Assembly: GCA_030295235.1 (NCBI GenBank)
Contig: AP026130.1
Coordinates: 248,001 to 312,000 of the forward strand
Direction of reading: 5' to 3'
DNA length: 64,000 nt
Source of the DNA: Fistulifera solaris
Taxonomy: Eukaryota; Bacillariophyta; Bacillariophyceae; Naviculales; Stauroneidaceae
Part shown: in pieces, positions 1-10,808 of the stretch
How positions within the stretch are numbered: position 1 is the stretch's first letter
Layout of the letters: each line of letters starts with the position of its first letter
Program-made: the position numbers and the translations under genes
The notes under the pieces: model-generated
What the model saw: only the letters and a program-made list of their open reading frames with translations
Databases searched by the model: none
What the model was told of the DNA's origin: nothing

Positions 1-1
1 C

Positions 2-561
2 ATTTCCTTCAAATGCTATCGCTGCGGAACACCGGGACACGTCGAAGCCGATTGTACGGCATTACCGAAAGCCCGTCCGTGTCCACTCTGTGCGCAACTG
101 GATCACGATGTCCGGACCTGTCCCTCGAAAGCCGTCTGTTTCAATTGCGGTGTGCCCGGACATGTTTCACGACAGTGCCCAAAAGCAAGGGTGTACCGCC
201 CCGACGACTCGAGGCCTTGCCCTATACGGCCACGCGCGGGGCCGTGTGTCCCGTGTGTCATCGTGCGGGTCATTTTCTGTGTCAAGAATTCAAGTGGTTT
301 GTGGGACTGCAAGGAGGTATCACGTGTTTCAATTGTGGCCGATTTGGTCACAATGGATTTGATTGTGATCGTGTGCGTCCGGAAGAATGTTTGCATCGGG
401 AGGATTTGGTGTTGACCGAAATCAGTAAAGTTGACAAAGAACAACGGACGGAACAATTGATTCAGGCGGAGCGTCATCGTGAAGCATCACGACAATTGGA
501 AGTGGAACGGCGTCGTGCCAAAAGTGCTCCGCCGTCGCGAAGAGAGCGGTGGCGTAAATAA
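2..561 (+). CDS. CCHC zinc-knuckle protein (AIR/CNBP-like), 5' end outside window
   Basis: The open frame enters from the left edge, so the start is missing. Five zinc knuckles are visible: CYRCGTPGHVEADC, CPLCAQLDHDVRTC and CFNCGVPGHVSRQC at about bases 14-180, then CPVCHRAGHFLC and CFNCGRFGHNGFDC at about bases 249-380. The last two lie in a different frame from the first three; the change falls between bases 190 and 250, and no plausible intron fits. A basic, glutamine-rich tail follows and the frame ends with TAA. Proteins with serial CX2CX4HX4C knuckles (AIR1/2 of the TRAMP RNA-surveillance complex, CNBP) bind single-stranded RNA or DNA; which subfamily this is cannot be told. The spacing is too regular for chance and the protein lacks gag context, so I read it as a host gene. 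Confidence 0.7.
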   Translation, partial: FLQMLSLRNTGTRRSRLYGITESPSVSTLCATGSRCPDLSLESRLFQLRCARTCFTTVPKSKGVPPRRLEALPYTATRGAVCPVCHRAGHFLCQEFKWFVGLQGGITCFNCGRFGHNGFDCDRVRPEECLHREDLVLTEISKVDKEQRTEQLIQAERHREASRQLEVERRRAKSAPPSRRERWRK

Positions 562-639
562 AAATAAACTATATTTTAAGTGGACTAGGCCATCTAAAGA
601 GTGTAAAACATCCGGACATATTATTCTTTTCGATTTTTT

Positions 640-1953
640 TTAACCATCCATCAAACGCGGTATCAAGTTGACTTTGGGAATGTGATCGAACCACAAATAA
701 TCGGCCACTTTGGATTGGGACGCCAGTGTTTCGGGTCCCGTCCCAATTTCGAGTCGCAAAAACCGACTTTTCGACAAGGTATCTTCAGCCGTGGGATTCA
801 ACAAAATGGTCGTGACCGAATCGTCCGTGACTTGGGATTGTCCCAAGAAACGACACAATCGAGGAATGCGTCCATTGATGCCATATAAGAAGCGGACCTG
901 GGTCATGGGAGTGACTGTCACGACCAACGGTGCCGTCCCGTGGGTGGCGGCGTATTTTGCACACGCCGTCGCGGCCGCTTCGTGTTCCAAAATCGTTTGC
1001 GAAAAGAAATTGGCAAAGTCGAGCGACGGTGGTAAATCCTTGATGAGGGATCGATCGGTATAGACTTTGAATTTGGGATCTTGGGGCAACGCAATGAATC
1101 CTTGTGGGTCAATGACGTATTGAGTGCGACGGTCCATGTCGACATTTTGGAGACCCCCCTTTTGGACGGCTTGGATGTCTTGAATTTCGGGAGATAAAGC
1201 AATAAGATCGAGTTTCTTGATTTTGGCCAATTGCCACAGTGGTTGATAGAGTGCTTGTAGAGTCGAATCGACATTGGCTTGGGATAACGCTCGCAGAAGA
1301 TCATCTTCCTGACATTGATTGGACGTATATTGATTCAGCATCGATTGCACACTGTACGGGAACGGCAATCCGAGTGCCGTGTTACTATTACGACGCGACG
1401 CCAGAGTCTCTACAAGATCGACCGCGAATTGAATATCACTGGTGGTAAATTGTTGAGGCAATCCCAAACACACAAAGGTGGGACCCGCTTGCGGTTTGGT
1501 TTTGGTGACCGACTCGATGGTCCCAAAAACGGCCTTGTTGAGCATATTGTTCAAATTGATGGTATCTACAACAATGGCATCTTTGTTCGTCCCGGATCCT
1601 TGCGCGAGTTCTTTTAATATTTGAGTTTGTTGCTGGCTGCGCAAGGGCAAGAGTGTCGGAGGAAGGGTCGAATCGACGCGATACGCGGTCGGGCGAATGG
1701 CGGGTCGATAGTCGGTGGCGGCAGCTATTTGGGGTTTTAATACGACGGTAGAAGCCATTCCCGCCAGCATTTGGCGTCGCGATGGTAGCATATCGAGTGC
1801 AGTGGTGGTTCTCGGGGTAGTGGTGGTGAAAGTTGAAAAACTCTGACTTGGAAGCGTCCATGAACTCCATGACAGTATGAATAATAACCAGTATGTTGAC
1901 ATTCGGAGTGTGATCATCCTGAATAAGACTATCGATTGACTTAAAAATTGCAT
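640..1953 (-). CDS. Predicted thylakoid-lumen protein of unknown function
   Basis: Intact 437-residue frame from ATG at 1953; M13 or M18 are alternative starts. The N-terminus reads as three targeting parts. First comes a hydrophobic signal peptide ending LPSQSF (about residue 39), which matches the stramenopile plastid rule of F at the cleavage site. Next is a Ser/Thr/Arg-rich transit-like stretch. Then a twin-arginine segment, SRRQMLAG (about 58-65), runs into a hydrophobic patch ending in an AAA cleavage-like site near residue 79. This order is known for proteins exported to the thylakoid lumen by the Tat route. The mature part (about 355 residues) has no family I can name. It sits divergent to the oxygenase gene at 9304, with the retroelement lying between them. 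Localisation is an inference; function is unknown. Confidence 0.7.
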   Translation of the reverse strand: MQFLSQSIVLFRMITLRMSTYWLLFILSWSSWTLPSQSFSTFTTTTPRTTTALDMLPSRRQMLAGMASTVVLKPQIAAATDYRPAIRPTAYRVDSTLPPTLLPLRSQQQTQILKELAQGSGTNKDAIVVDTINLNNMLNKAVFGTIESVTKTKPQAGPTFVCLGLPQQFTTSDIQFAVDLVETLASRRNSNTALGLPFPYSVQSMLNQYTSNQCQEDDLLRALSQANVDSTLQALYQPLWQLAKIKKLDLIALSPEIQDIQAVQKGGLQNVDMDRRTQYVIDPQGFIALPQDPKFKVYTDRSLIKDLPPSLDFANFFSQTILEHEAAATACAKYAATHGTAPLVVTVTPMTQVRFLYGINGRIPRLCRFLGQSQVTDDSVTTILLNPTAEDTLSKSRFLRLEIGTGPETLASQSKVADYLWFDHIPKVNLIPRLMDG

Positions 1954-2309
1954 TTGATTGTGATGTAATATTGAAAAGATCCGGTGGATGATTCTATATC
2001 ATCGGCATGTGATTGTTGTCATGGTGGGCGTTTTTCGTTTTGGTTTGTTTTTGTTGAGGTTTTATTATTTCTCGTTGATCGGAGAACTGACAGACTGACG
2101 TCACAAGGAAAGGTGACTGGAACACAAACACAATTCATACTTAATTGTAAAGGTCACTTTCGGACATCTACCGGGACCTACTACTATCATATTTTTGGAC
2201 AAACGAGACGGAGTCGATCCTATGTCTGTCGTTGTGGTTCTCGATCTGTTGTAATCTAGAACGTCTTGTGTCCGTTGAGGGTCACTGAGCACTGAGCACG
2301 AACAAATAA
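1954..2309. promoter_or_regulatory. Upstream region of the lumen-protein gene, left flank of the retroelement
   Basis: No coding sequence seen in these 356 bases. They hold a perfect TGACGTCA palindrome at 2096-2103, about 143 bases before the ATG of the minus-strand gene. The right end stops at the retroelement, next to an ATAA that also occurs immediately after the element at 9131-9134. Before the insertion this stretch was probably continuous with 9131-9303, forming one divergent promoter of about 530 bases. Confidence 0.5.
2096..2103. promoter_or_regulatory. CRE-like palindrome TGACGTCA
   Basis: Perfect eight-base palindrome in non-coding DNA 143 bases upstream of the ATG at 1953. TGACGT cores are known in Phaeodactylum as CO2/cAMP-responsive elements bound by bZIP factors in carbonic-anhydrase promoters. 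That this copy works is inference; a second perfect copy lies at 41443-41450, also in a divergent promoter. Confidence 0.4.
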
Positions 2310-2398
2310 CGAAATAAGGCAGTGGTGTAAAAATTATAACTACAAGTGTTACATCTACCACGGAGGCTTCCCCGTCTGTACTACACTCGGTTATTTCG
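2310..2398 (-). repeat. 3' terminal direct repeat of the copia element (89 bases)
   Basis: Identical over 89 bases to 9042-9130. It begins CGAAATAA and ends TTATTTCG, so the repeat is itself bounded by an eight-base perfect inverted repeat, extended imperfectly (CAGTG / CACTC). On the element's sense strand it is preceded by purine-rich GAGGGGAC, as expected for a polypurine tract before a 3' LTR. It lacks the usual TG...CA ends. Confidence 0.75.
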
Positions 2399-2522
2399 GT
2401 CCCCTCACGATGAGACCCGAGCTAGGGCTTCAACGTGTCCTTCATAACCGATAAACCCTTATTTCATGGAAAAACAACATAAAAACCATGACGATTCATT
2501 CATCGAATCCATCCTTCATCAT

Positions 2523-2585
2523 GTGGAAAATACATCAAAACCACACATCGACTTGTCCGTGGAAAATACGTCAAAACCACGTATC
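2523..2585. repeat. Tandem pair of a 27-base unit inside the retroelement
   Basis: Copies at 2523-2549 and 2559-2585 match at 24 of 27 bases and are separated by nine bases. They lie between the RNase H region and the 3' terminal repeat, in the untranslated part of the element. Confidence 0.6.
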
Positions 2586-5500
2586 AAACTTGAAACTTCA
2601 ATCACTGTACCTGGACGAAAAACTTATCCCCAGGAGGCTCATCCCATCGGAATAGTAAACATAACTACCCAACCAGTGCATCGGGACCTATCGCCTGCAT
2701 CACTGATGTAAAATACGCTTCACCAGTGGATCTCGTACATTCCCAGCTTGAATCTTCGTCAGAATATCTGCCAAATTCGTCTTCGTGAGGCTCGTAGGAT
2801 ACATCAACAATACCCATCGCAACTCGCTCACGTGCATAGTGATATGCCACCGAATTGGACTTCTTCTTCAGAACTGATTCAGGAATACTCGAGTTCTTGA
2901 TCACTGACATATTGTCACCTTTGACAACCGCAGGATCTTCTACCGGCACACCCATCATCTGTAGTTTGTACCGTAGACCTTCGATTAACTCGACCGCCGT
3001 TTTCATAGCACTAAACTCAGCACCAAATGTCGACGTCTCAATCAAGTTTGCTTCTTGCTGTACCATACTGTCAATGACCTGTTCAAATAGACCAAGACAC
3101 CTGTACGGGAACGACGAGTAACATGGTCACCCGCCAAGTCAGCATCAACGAAACACGTTATTTGCACAGGCTTACCCAATGGCTTTGGACAATCCGTTGG
3201 AATCATAGGCTTAGCATCTCGGTAAAAGTCATTCCAATCAGGTCTAGGTTGTCTGGCGTGCTCGACATACGAAGGATCGAACACAATCTTAGACCTTTCA
3301 TGTGACCTCAAATATGCAAAGACATGCACAACCGCAGCTAGATGGCCTTTCCTTGGCATTGCACTGTGAGACGCAAGCATCGAAACTTCACCACAAATAT
3401 CAACTCTTCCAAGCTCGACCATCCAGCCGTAAAACCCCTATTTGCGAGTGATAAAACTGGATTTCGTCGTCATCGCACTCCCGGCGATATGTCAAGCTCC
3501 GGACGGTACTTCGGTGGTAAAACACTTGGCGCCTTCTTCGGTAAAGCCTCATCTCGCTTTTCCAACCAAAGACAAACGTTTCGTATTGCTTCCTTCACAT
3601 ATTCATTCGAACTCATCGACCAACAAGGCTTTTCATCACCCGGGAATTGATGCTGACCAATCGTTGAACCCAAGTAGCGAGTTGGCTTGCCTATCGAACC
3701 TTCTTTCAGAAGAAAGTGTTGATCAAGCTTGTATAGAATAGCTTCCGGTGCCACAGAAACACACAGGATGTCATCCGTATAGACCAATACCAACTCGTAG
3801 TAACTAGTCCCATCCGGCTTTCTGTGCCGGCCGTATCCATACATCGTTATCCATTTCGACAAGGTGTAAAACTCAACGACTCATGCAAACACTCACTCAG
3901 ATATGACCTCCACGCAGCTCCAGAACTCTTCAGTCCGTAAAGAGCTTTCACGATTTTCGCCTTTCGACCTTTGAACTGTGGACCAAATTCGGCACCGCAA
4001 ATAATAAAGATTCGTTCTCGAACTGGTGCATTCAAGTACGCATTTCCAATATCTGCCGCCATAATGTCCAAATCGTTCAATGCCGCTAGTAGGAAGGCAA
4101 TCCGCACGCTTTCTCTCGATACAACACTAGCATAGGTAATCGAGCTCGGCGGATCCGTCATATGTCCCCCCTGCTGAGGGCGGGCCTTCCGTGTGAAATC
4201 TGGTTTTATATCAAAAACCATGTGAACCCCAATCTTGGTAAAACCAGCAGGATCGGGAGGCGTCTTCGTCAAGGATCTGAAACGCCTTAGCTACCGCCGC
4301 ATCTCTTCGCGAATCGCCTTCGCCCAAAAGTCAGTTCCCGTAGCGCGATCAATGCCAATGCTTCTTCGACTGTCTTTGGCAATGCGATCCCATATTTCTG
4401 AGTAACACGAAAGTAGCGCTTAGCCATCGCTTTGATGATCCTGGTCCTTCTCTTGAGCGTGTAGGGAACCCACCATGAGAAAGCAGGCTCCTCAGCAATC
4501 TGTCTCGCAACAGCAAATTCCGCTAACTGTAAAGGGTGAGACTGCTTTAGGTCTTTCAGTTTCTCCCAAGTAGTAGTGCCATCATTCCATAGACAACACA
4601 GCTTCCATCCCTTGGTAGTCCGCTTAGGATACTTTCGGTTGTTGTGGATCACGAATGCCTCTTCATGCGGAACCGCGTCGACTCTTTCTTGTAGTCCACT
4701 ATTTCCTTTAGGACATAACTTCGCACGCCCATGGTCATCCACTTCGGCATAGATGGCTTCAGCGATCTGATTCGCATGATAAGCCTCCACTTCACCCGTA
4801 TCAAATTCAATCTCATACAGAGCGGTATCGAGCAAAGGGTTAGGATGGTACCGGCCAATAGGATTCCCGTCTTGATCGTGCTTCCGACCTTTAACCGTGC
4901 CGTCACGACATCGAGTCCCCTTGCGGAAGCATTACCCTTGCTGAGACATATTGATTGTATGAATCGTAATCAAACTCATCAGCTTCCTTTATCTCGGGAA
5001 CCGGGATCTTGCGACTCGGTCGAACATAGTATTCCAACTCTGGGGTGCGCTTCGTCTTCCGGTATCTCGGTCGGATCCAAGGGCATGGCTCGGTCCTTCA
5101 GCTTTTGCTCCAACGTCTCGCGTGAACTTTGCCTTCAACTCAGCAACGGCTTGGCTATTCTGTTCCTCAACTGACAAAGGGAAAACACTTGTACGGGAAA
5201 TCGGTCGACCAGAAGCGGGTAGGATCCTAGCACATAGGACATCACCGACATCGGAAACTGGGACCAAGGTATCTTCCAAGATGCTTCCTTTCCATATTTT
5301 CGTCTTGGTGAGATAAACCAAACCCAATCATACCAACCGAACTCACAAATGTGTGAAATATCAGCGGTGTCCCCTGTCAAAAGCGTCTGCGGCACTTCAC
5401 CATCTAACTGTCTTATGGAAAGACAAGAGTGGCTCCGAACATACGCGTGGTAGACCAAACATAGGTCCCATAGACAACGTGGGGAATTCGTGCGAATCAT

Positions 5501-8500
5501 AGCACGCCTATACATCCTTTTCAATTCACGAATGCCGTCTTCAGCGAGGTTGGCGTTAGCGGTGTGCTTCGATCGGCCTAATGGTCGCTTGCACTCGTTA
5601 AGCCTTTCGCTTAAACTCTCCTGCTGTCAACTCTCCGGCATTGTCCGGAATTAAAGTGTGAGGGACTCCGACGACGAAACAAGTTGTCAAGCGTGTAATG
5701 GGCATCGCTTTTCTTTTCAATCGGGTCCACACATATCCAGTGAAAGGGGGTGCAATACACAGCCGCATATTTGTTACCCAGCAGTGAGACACATGTACCG
5801 ACCAGAATGTCGCAGTACATCTCCGTATTAAGCCGAGGATAACGCAGCTGGTACGCCAAATGGTTTGAGACGGCAGCGTTCCAGAGACTGTCGAGAAGTC
5901 CCGAATTGCCCGTTGCGTCGTTCGCTGGAGGCGTTAAGCCTAGCCGTCTCGAATCCCTATACTCCATCGTTTTGCCAAATCTTCGGGTGTGACATATGCT
6001 TTCCGGTTCTTCGTTGAGATTGCGGCACTTGTAAGCGAAGCAGCATACGAATCGATGTCAAAAGCTGCCGAACCGCTCAGCTGAAATCACAGCAATCGAA
6101 CGAGCTGGCGGGACAAGCGTGCGCTCACTCGTAACCGAACCAAGCATCCTCTGTCCCCCTAAACGAAGCTCAGAGTCAAGGGAAACACGCAATGAGTCCT
6201 CATCATGCTGGCGTGGTTAGAATCCATAGGATCCCAGAACGACTTCGGAGGTGACGTTTACATGGATGCAGTCAACGTCCGAGCTCAGTTCTTTGTCGGT
6301 CGGTCGGCGAGTGGGGAAATATGAAATAGTCCCCATCAGTTTCAAAGGAATCTGGAGAGCTGGCTCAGAAAACAAAATAGAATGGCTCTCCGGGCGACGT
6401 TGTTCCGGGAGGTAGGTGTAGGAGAGGAGTTTCATTCACAACGACTTGGTTGTGCCGAAGTTGAGCGGGGCTGATCAAGTGTCGATGCATGTTTGAAAAG
6501 TAGAGTGACTGGTGAAAGAACAAAACGTGGGTTTGCAGCGTCGTGGGGCAATCGTATGCAACCGCAACTGTACCAATGGGAACTTTGGTCACTTTCCCAA
6601 GAGAACTAATGAATGGTTCCACCGAAACTGTTTCGCCGGTATCATACACGAGAACCGCGTCTTTACCGAACGAGCAAGTATCACAGTGCGAGTCCAATTC
6701 AGCTCTACCAGGAGTCTGTTGTCGCATTGCCGCCGCAACTCGCTGCACCGCCAGTCAAGGTCGTCGACTCATGCGGTTACCTGTCGACTCAACCACATCG
6801 TCACTATCGGAGTCAGCCGTCTCAACAGCTGAAGCATTTCGCTCTCGGACTTAGCCCTTTCACGAGCATTGCGAACTTCTTCCTGTTTCTCTTTCGGTAA
6901 CTTGATCCACTCCTTCCATTTGTAGTACGGGACACCATCTTTGCCTCTCTTTGCTTTTCCGCCCTTTCCTTTACCAGATTTGCCGCCACCTTTCTTGTTG
7001 TTACCGCCGCCAGAATTTCTGGTAACCGAAGAAATGTTGCGAGTGGAACCACGGGTCTTTGCTGCATCTTGCTTCTTTCTATCAACCTGCTCAGCCAAGT
7101 AGTTCATCGCGTTTTCGAAGGTACTTTCCAACACAGCATCAGCCCGGACGCTCGGCGCTCATCTTTAGTTCATCTGCCCAGATGTTGTCTAGAAAGATTC
7201 GCACCTTCCTATCTTCAGTCATCACCTCACCCGCCTCTTCCAAGTCCAAGAAAGCCAAGTTAAGCTTCTGACAGTAGTCTTCAAAGGTAAAGTTACGCCT
7301 TTCCATCATAGAAGACTGTCGAAAGGACTCGGTCAGCATGAGCAATGTTGCGCTTCTGATAAGAACGCCCCATATAGTGAGTCTTCAAGGCAAAATAAGC
7401 GGCGTCCATCTTTGCTGTAAGCAAAAGGCTTAACCCAATTCCAAGCTGGTCCACCGTGTGAAACCTGACGAATAACGGCTCCACAGCATCATATTGTCTT
7501 CTTCATACTGGTCTCCATCATGGCGAAAGTCACGACGAACAAGTTCCGACATAGCATCAGGGACACCGAAACCTGGATCATCAACCCCTTCGATTCCATC
7601 GGGATCGACATGCTCCCGCACAAGGTGCGACAAAGGCGCACCATAAGCTCCAAGGTGATTGCCAAGTACCTCGTCGATGTCTTCAATCGTCTTCCGAGCG
7701 TTTTCCACCTTCAACAACACATCGATCTTAGGAAGATCTTTGTTGGTCTCACGCATCGGCGAATGCGCTCACGCGAAAGTCCAAGCGTTCCAATCGAGCA
7801 AGAGTTGCAAAGCCAGGAACAAACTTCAGCTGCAAGCGGTGCAAGTGGAAAGGAAGTAGCGAAGCTGACGAACACGGAGCTCAAGATTGACTCCGATCGC
7901 AATACCACGGTTCGGAATCATCGCAGGTACCATCGGTGCAGCCTCCGCTCCAACCGCAGGAGGGACAAAGGCTGGGTTTGGAATCAAACCCCCAGGGTTT
8001 CGAATCTTCGTAAAGATCTCCTGAACGTACTTATCACTCCGGTGCGTCAAGTCGTCAAAGCGCGGTAATGCCTTGGCCATTGATGGCCTGACGAGCTGCC
8101 GCATCCTCAATAAAGAGGACATCACGGAGGTAGTTGTTGAATGCAGCAAGATTGGCTGCCATCGTAAACAAGGAGAAAGGAGAGAAAGTTCACAAATCGG
8201 AATGCGAGGGAGATAAAAGCGAAGCGGCGTTTCTTTTTCTTTTTGTGTGCGAAACTGCATCGTCGCTAAAACGTTTGCACGAAATTCCGACCCCTTTACT
8301 CTCCCTTCGAGTGTTGTTTACTGTAGGGAACTCCAGTGTAAAGCGCCAAAAGTGCCCTTATGTACGTAAGGCCATTGTACACACTAGGCCCTACAGAACA
8401 ATCGTCCACACCCTCATTTAGCTCTGAATCCGTTCATAGTCAAAAGACAGATCGGCCTAAACAGTATAGAACACGACCTCGGACAGGCCAAAATACACGC

Positions 8501-9041
8501 ACAACACGATTTCACTTGCGCAACTTCTCGCGAAATCCGACGATGTTGTGCTTTGACCGCCTCTGGAGGAAAAACATCCCTCCACCATGAGGACTTCGCA
8601 ACAATCGGGTGAATAATTCACTCATTTATGTATTCTAGCATTAAAGGTGTATTAGCATGTATACGAGGCGTCCCCCATATTTTACCGACAAGTGACATAA
8701 TCACTGTGGTCCGATGCATCCATCGACAGAGCCAGAACTGTCAATAAAGGAAAGCAACGGTGCTTCATAAGCGCTAATTACCTCACAAACCCAGCCATCT
8801 AATCAAGACATATGATTAACATGATGACTCCATGGGGTCGACCTTTACATAAGGTCATGATCTCACATTTTCATGTGGACAATTGTCGACTTCCGACAAC
8901 GCCGAGATCATCTCCTTGACCACTCAAGCCCAACAGTTAGTAACACATACATAAGGAACATTACTCTTACGATATTACCATTGTTTTCCTGTGTATTTCA
9001 TCGTTTCAGAGGGATTCATCGCGAAACCCCGGTTTTTAACC

Positions 9042-9130
9042 CGAAATAAGGCAGTGGTGTAAAAATTATAACTACAAGTGTTACATCTACCACGGAGGCT
9101 TCCCCGTCTGTACTACACTCGGTTATTTCG
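9042..9130 (-). repeat. 5' terminal direct repeat of the copia element (89 bases)
   Basis: Identical copy of 2310-2398, with the same CGAAATAA...TTATTTCG ends. It is followed on the right by ATAA, which matches the four bases left of the other copy. The element's sense strand continues from it into a GGTTAAAAACC stretch, where a primer-binding site would be expected; no tRNA could be assigned by eye. Confidence 0.75.
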
Positions 9131-9303
9131 ATAAACCGTTGCGGCGATGGTGAAGAGTTCGCAACGGGAGACGAGAGGCATTATTCCTCTTTCCTTTTAT
9201 TTTTGGACATTTTGCATTGATTGATCTCTGTTGTTGTGAATATATAATTATTTTCTTTGGCTGAAAAAGGATCATAACTTTGCAGACGACTCGATTCACA
9301 AGA

Positions 9304-10617
9304 ATGCTATCATTCCGAATTATTCTGTTCGCATGCGCTTTCTATTGGACACCATCTTCCGGTCAATCGTCGAAACGGCATGTTTCCATTCTCAATGACT
9401 CGACGTCCCTCAAAGCGCAAGTGAATTGGGTGCATCCCCAAACGGGCGACCGCGTGCCTCTCTCACAAGAATCACTCCGTCCGGGAGGAGAATTTCCGCT
9501 CGATACCTTTGTGGGTCATGAATTGGAATTGCAAGAAATCGATTGTTCGAACGCCTGTCGTCGCACTTCCTTTGTCGTTTCCGAACGCCATCCTGCACTC
9601 GTTCGTTTAGTCGACAATTTTGAACTCGTTTGGCAAGACCCTGCTACCAAAACAACACAAGCCGAGACGTTAGTACAAGACTGTCGAAAACAGGCCCAAC
9701 AACAACCCGATCCCTTGAACTATCTTTCCCAGTGCGTCGAACAAGGCATGGCGGCCGCTTTGGAACAAATTCAACAAGACATTGCCTTTCAAACATCCGT
9801 ACGGACCGATATTGCGCATATGCTCGAAAATTATACCTGTTTGGATGGTTCTTTGGAGTCAACGCCCGATGTTCGTCAAGAAGAATGGCAACATCAACCC
9901 GGTGAACCGGTACTCCAGGTACACATCAAACACGAACGACCCGCCAGTCGCATTCATATGATTGAAGATTTCATTCGTCCCGATGAATGCAAAGCGATGG
10001 AAGAAGCGGCCGCCGTCACATTGCATCGGGCCACCGTCGCCGATGGCAAAGGAGGTTCCCGCGTTTCGGAAAATCGCAAAGCGATGCAAGCCGGTATTAC
10101 CGTGCCCTGGGACAAAGAAATGGACGATCATCCGATTGCTCGATTGAGTCGGCGGGTGTACGATTATACCAATCATGTGTTGGGCTTGAATATTGATGAA
10201 TTTGGACAAGAAGATCTCATGTCCATTCAGTACTTTGGCCGTGGACGCAACGATACGACGCCGGATCGGTATACGCCCCATTGCGATGGAGATTGCACGG
10301 GACAACCGCACAAATCCGGCACGCGGATGGCGACCTTGGTCATGTACTGTGACGTGGCGACCGATGGGGGTCATACCAACTTTCGCAATGCGGGCGTGCA
10401 CGTCAAACCGACCACCGGAGCCGGCATTTTCTTTTCGTACATTGATCCGGACACACTCATCATGGATTCGGGATATACGGAACATTCGGGGTGTCCGGTG
10501 TTTGAAGGAACGAAACGCATTGTCACGCAGTGGGTGCGGTTGGGTGTGGATACGGAAAATCCGTGGGATAGTTACAATACGTTGGGAATCAAAAAGTCGT
10601 TGGCGGAGGAGGAATAA
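9304..10617 (+). CDS. Prolyl-4-hydroxylase-like 2-oxoglutarate/Fe(II) oxygenase, secretory
   Basis: Intact frame of 437 residues from ATG at 9304. An in-frame TTG at 9280 extends it, but it is not an expected start in a eukaryote. The N-terminus has a signal peptide (FRIILFACAFYWTPSSGQ). The C-terminal half is a P4H-type catalytic domain. The iron ligands are visible as H and D in TPHCDGDCTG (about residues 325-327) and the distal H in TEHSGC (about 393), followed by the 2-oxoglutarate-binding lysine in GTKRIVTQWVR (about 403). Family members hydroxylate prolines of secreted proteins using 2-oxoglutarate, oxygen and iron. The N-terminal 200 residues are not recognised and contain several cysteines, fitting an ER or secreted setting. 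A TATA-like AATATATAATTATT lies about 60 bases upstream. The retroelement ends 173 bases before the ATG. Confidence 0.88.
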   Translation: MLSFRIILFACAFYWTPSSGQSSKRHVSILNDSTSLKAQVNWVHPQTGDRVPLSQESLRPGGEFPLDTFVGHELELQEIDCSNACRRTSFVVSERHPALVRLVDNFELVWQDPATKTTQAETLVQDCRKQAQQQPDPLNYLSQCVEQGMAAALEQIQQDIAFQTSVRTDIAHMLENYTCLDGSLESTPDVRQEEWQHQPGEPVLQVHIKHERPASRIHMIEDFIRPDECKAMEEAAAVTLHRATVADGKGGSRVSENRKAMQAGITVPWDKEMDDHPIARLSRRVYDYTNHVLGLNIDEFGQEDLMSIQYFGRGRNDTTPDRYTPHCDGDCTGQPHKSGTRMATLVMYCDVATDGGHTNFRNAGVHVKPTTGAGIFFSYIDPDTLIMDSGYTEHSGCPVFEGTKRIVTQWVRLGVDTENPWDSYNTLGIKKSLAEEE

Positions 10618-10808
10618 TGTGTAGAGCCGATCGTTACGTAATTAGTAGTGGGAGTTGTATTTAGTTGTAAAAAGGTAATTGCTCGATTGTGCGTCAGTCG
10701 TTGTGTTCGTTGTCAGTCTCTCTTTCGTTGTTCCGGCGTGGCTTGACCTGTCGTTTCGGCTAGTTTTCAAAAAAAAATTGGGAAGAACCTACGTGTTGGA
10801 TCCATCAT

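Larger units (their letters stand above)
2310..9130 (-). mobile_element. Broken Ty1/copia retrotransposon (diatom CoDi-like) with very short terminal repeats
   Basis: A copia-order element on the minus strand. Parts recognised, in sense order: 5' terminal repeat (9042-9130); long leader; gag region about 8160-6800, ending in a Gly/Lys-rich stretch instead of a CCHC knuckle; protease with a DSHCDTC active-site-like motif about 6750-6400; integrase region about 6000-5300; reverse transcriptase about 4850-3480 with the NAYLNAPV, LYGLKSSG and YTDDIL motifs; RNase H about 3420-2665; purine-rich GAGGGG just before the 3' repeat (2310-2398). Gag-PR-IN-RT-RH order defines copia. The element is broken, with roughly a dozen interruptions. 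The two 89-base terminal repeats are identical, so the insertion looks recent by that measure. A four-base ATAA flanks both ends as a possible target duplication. I could not identify a primer-binding site for a particular tRNA. Confidence 0.85.

Noticed and set aside
2310-2398. The 89-base repeats as two independent MITE-like elements with inverted ends
   Set aside because: Neither copy has its own flanking duplication, while the outer flanks of the pair share ATAA, and the copies sit exactly beside the purine tract and leader of a copia element; terminal repeats of one insertion explain more.
9859-10485. 208-codon open frame on the minus strand
   Set aside because: Fully opposite the well-supported oxygenase gene; composition mirrors that gene's codon bias and shows no domain.
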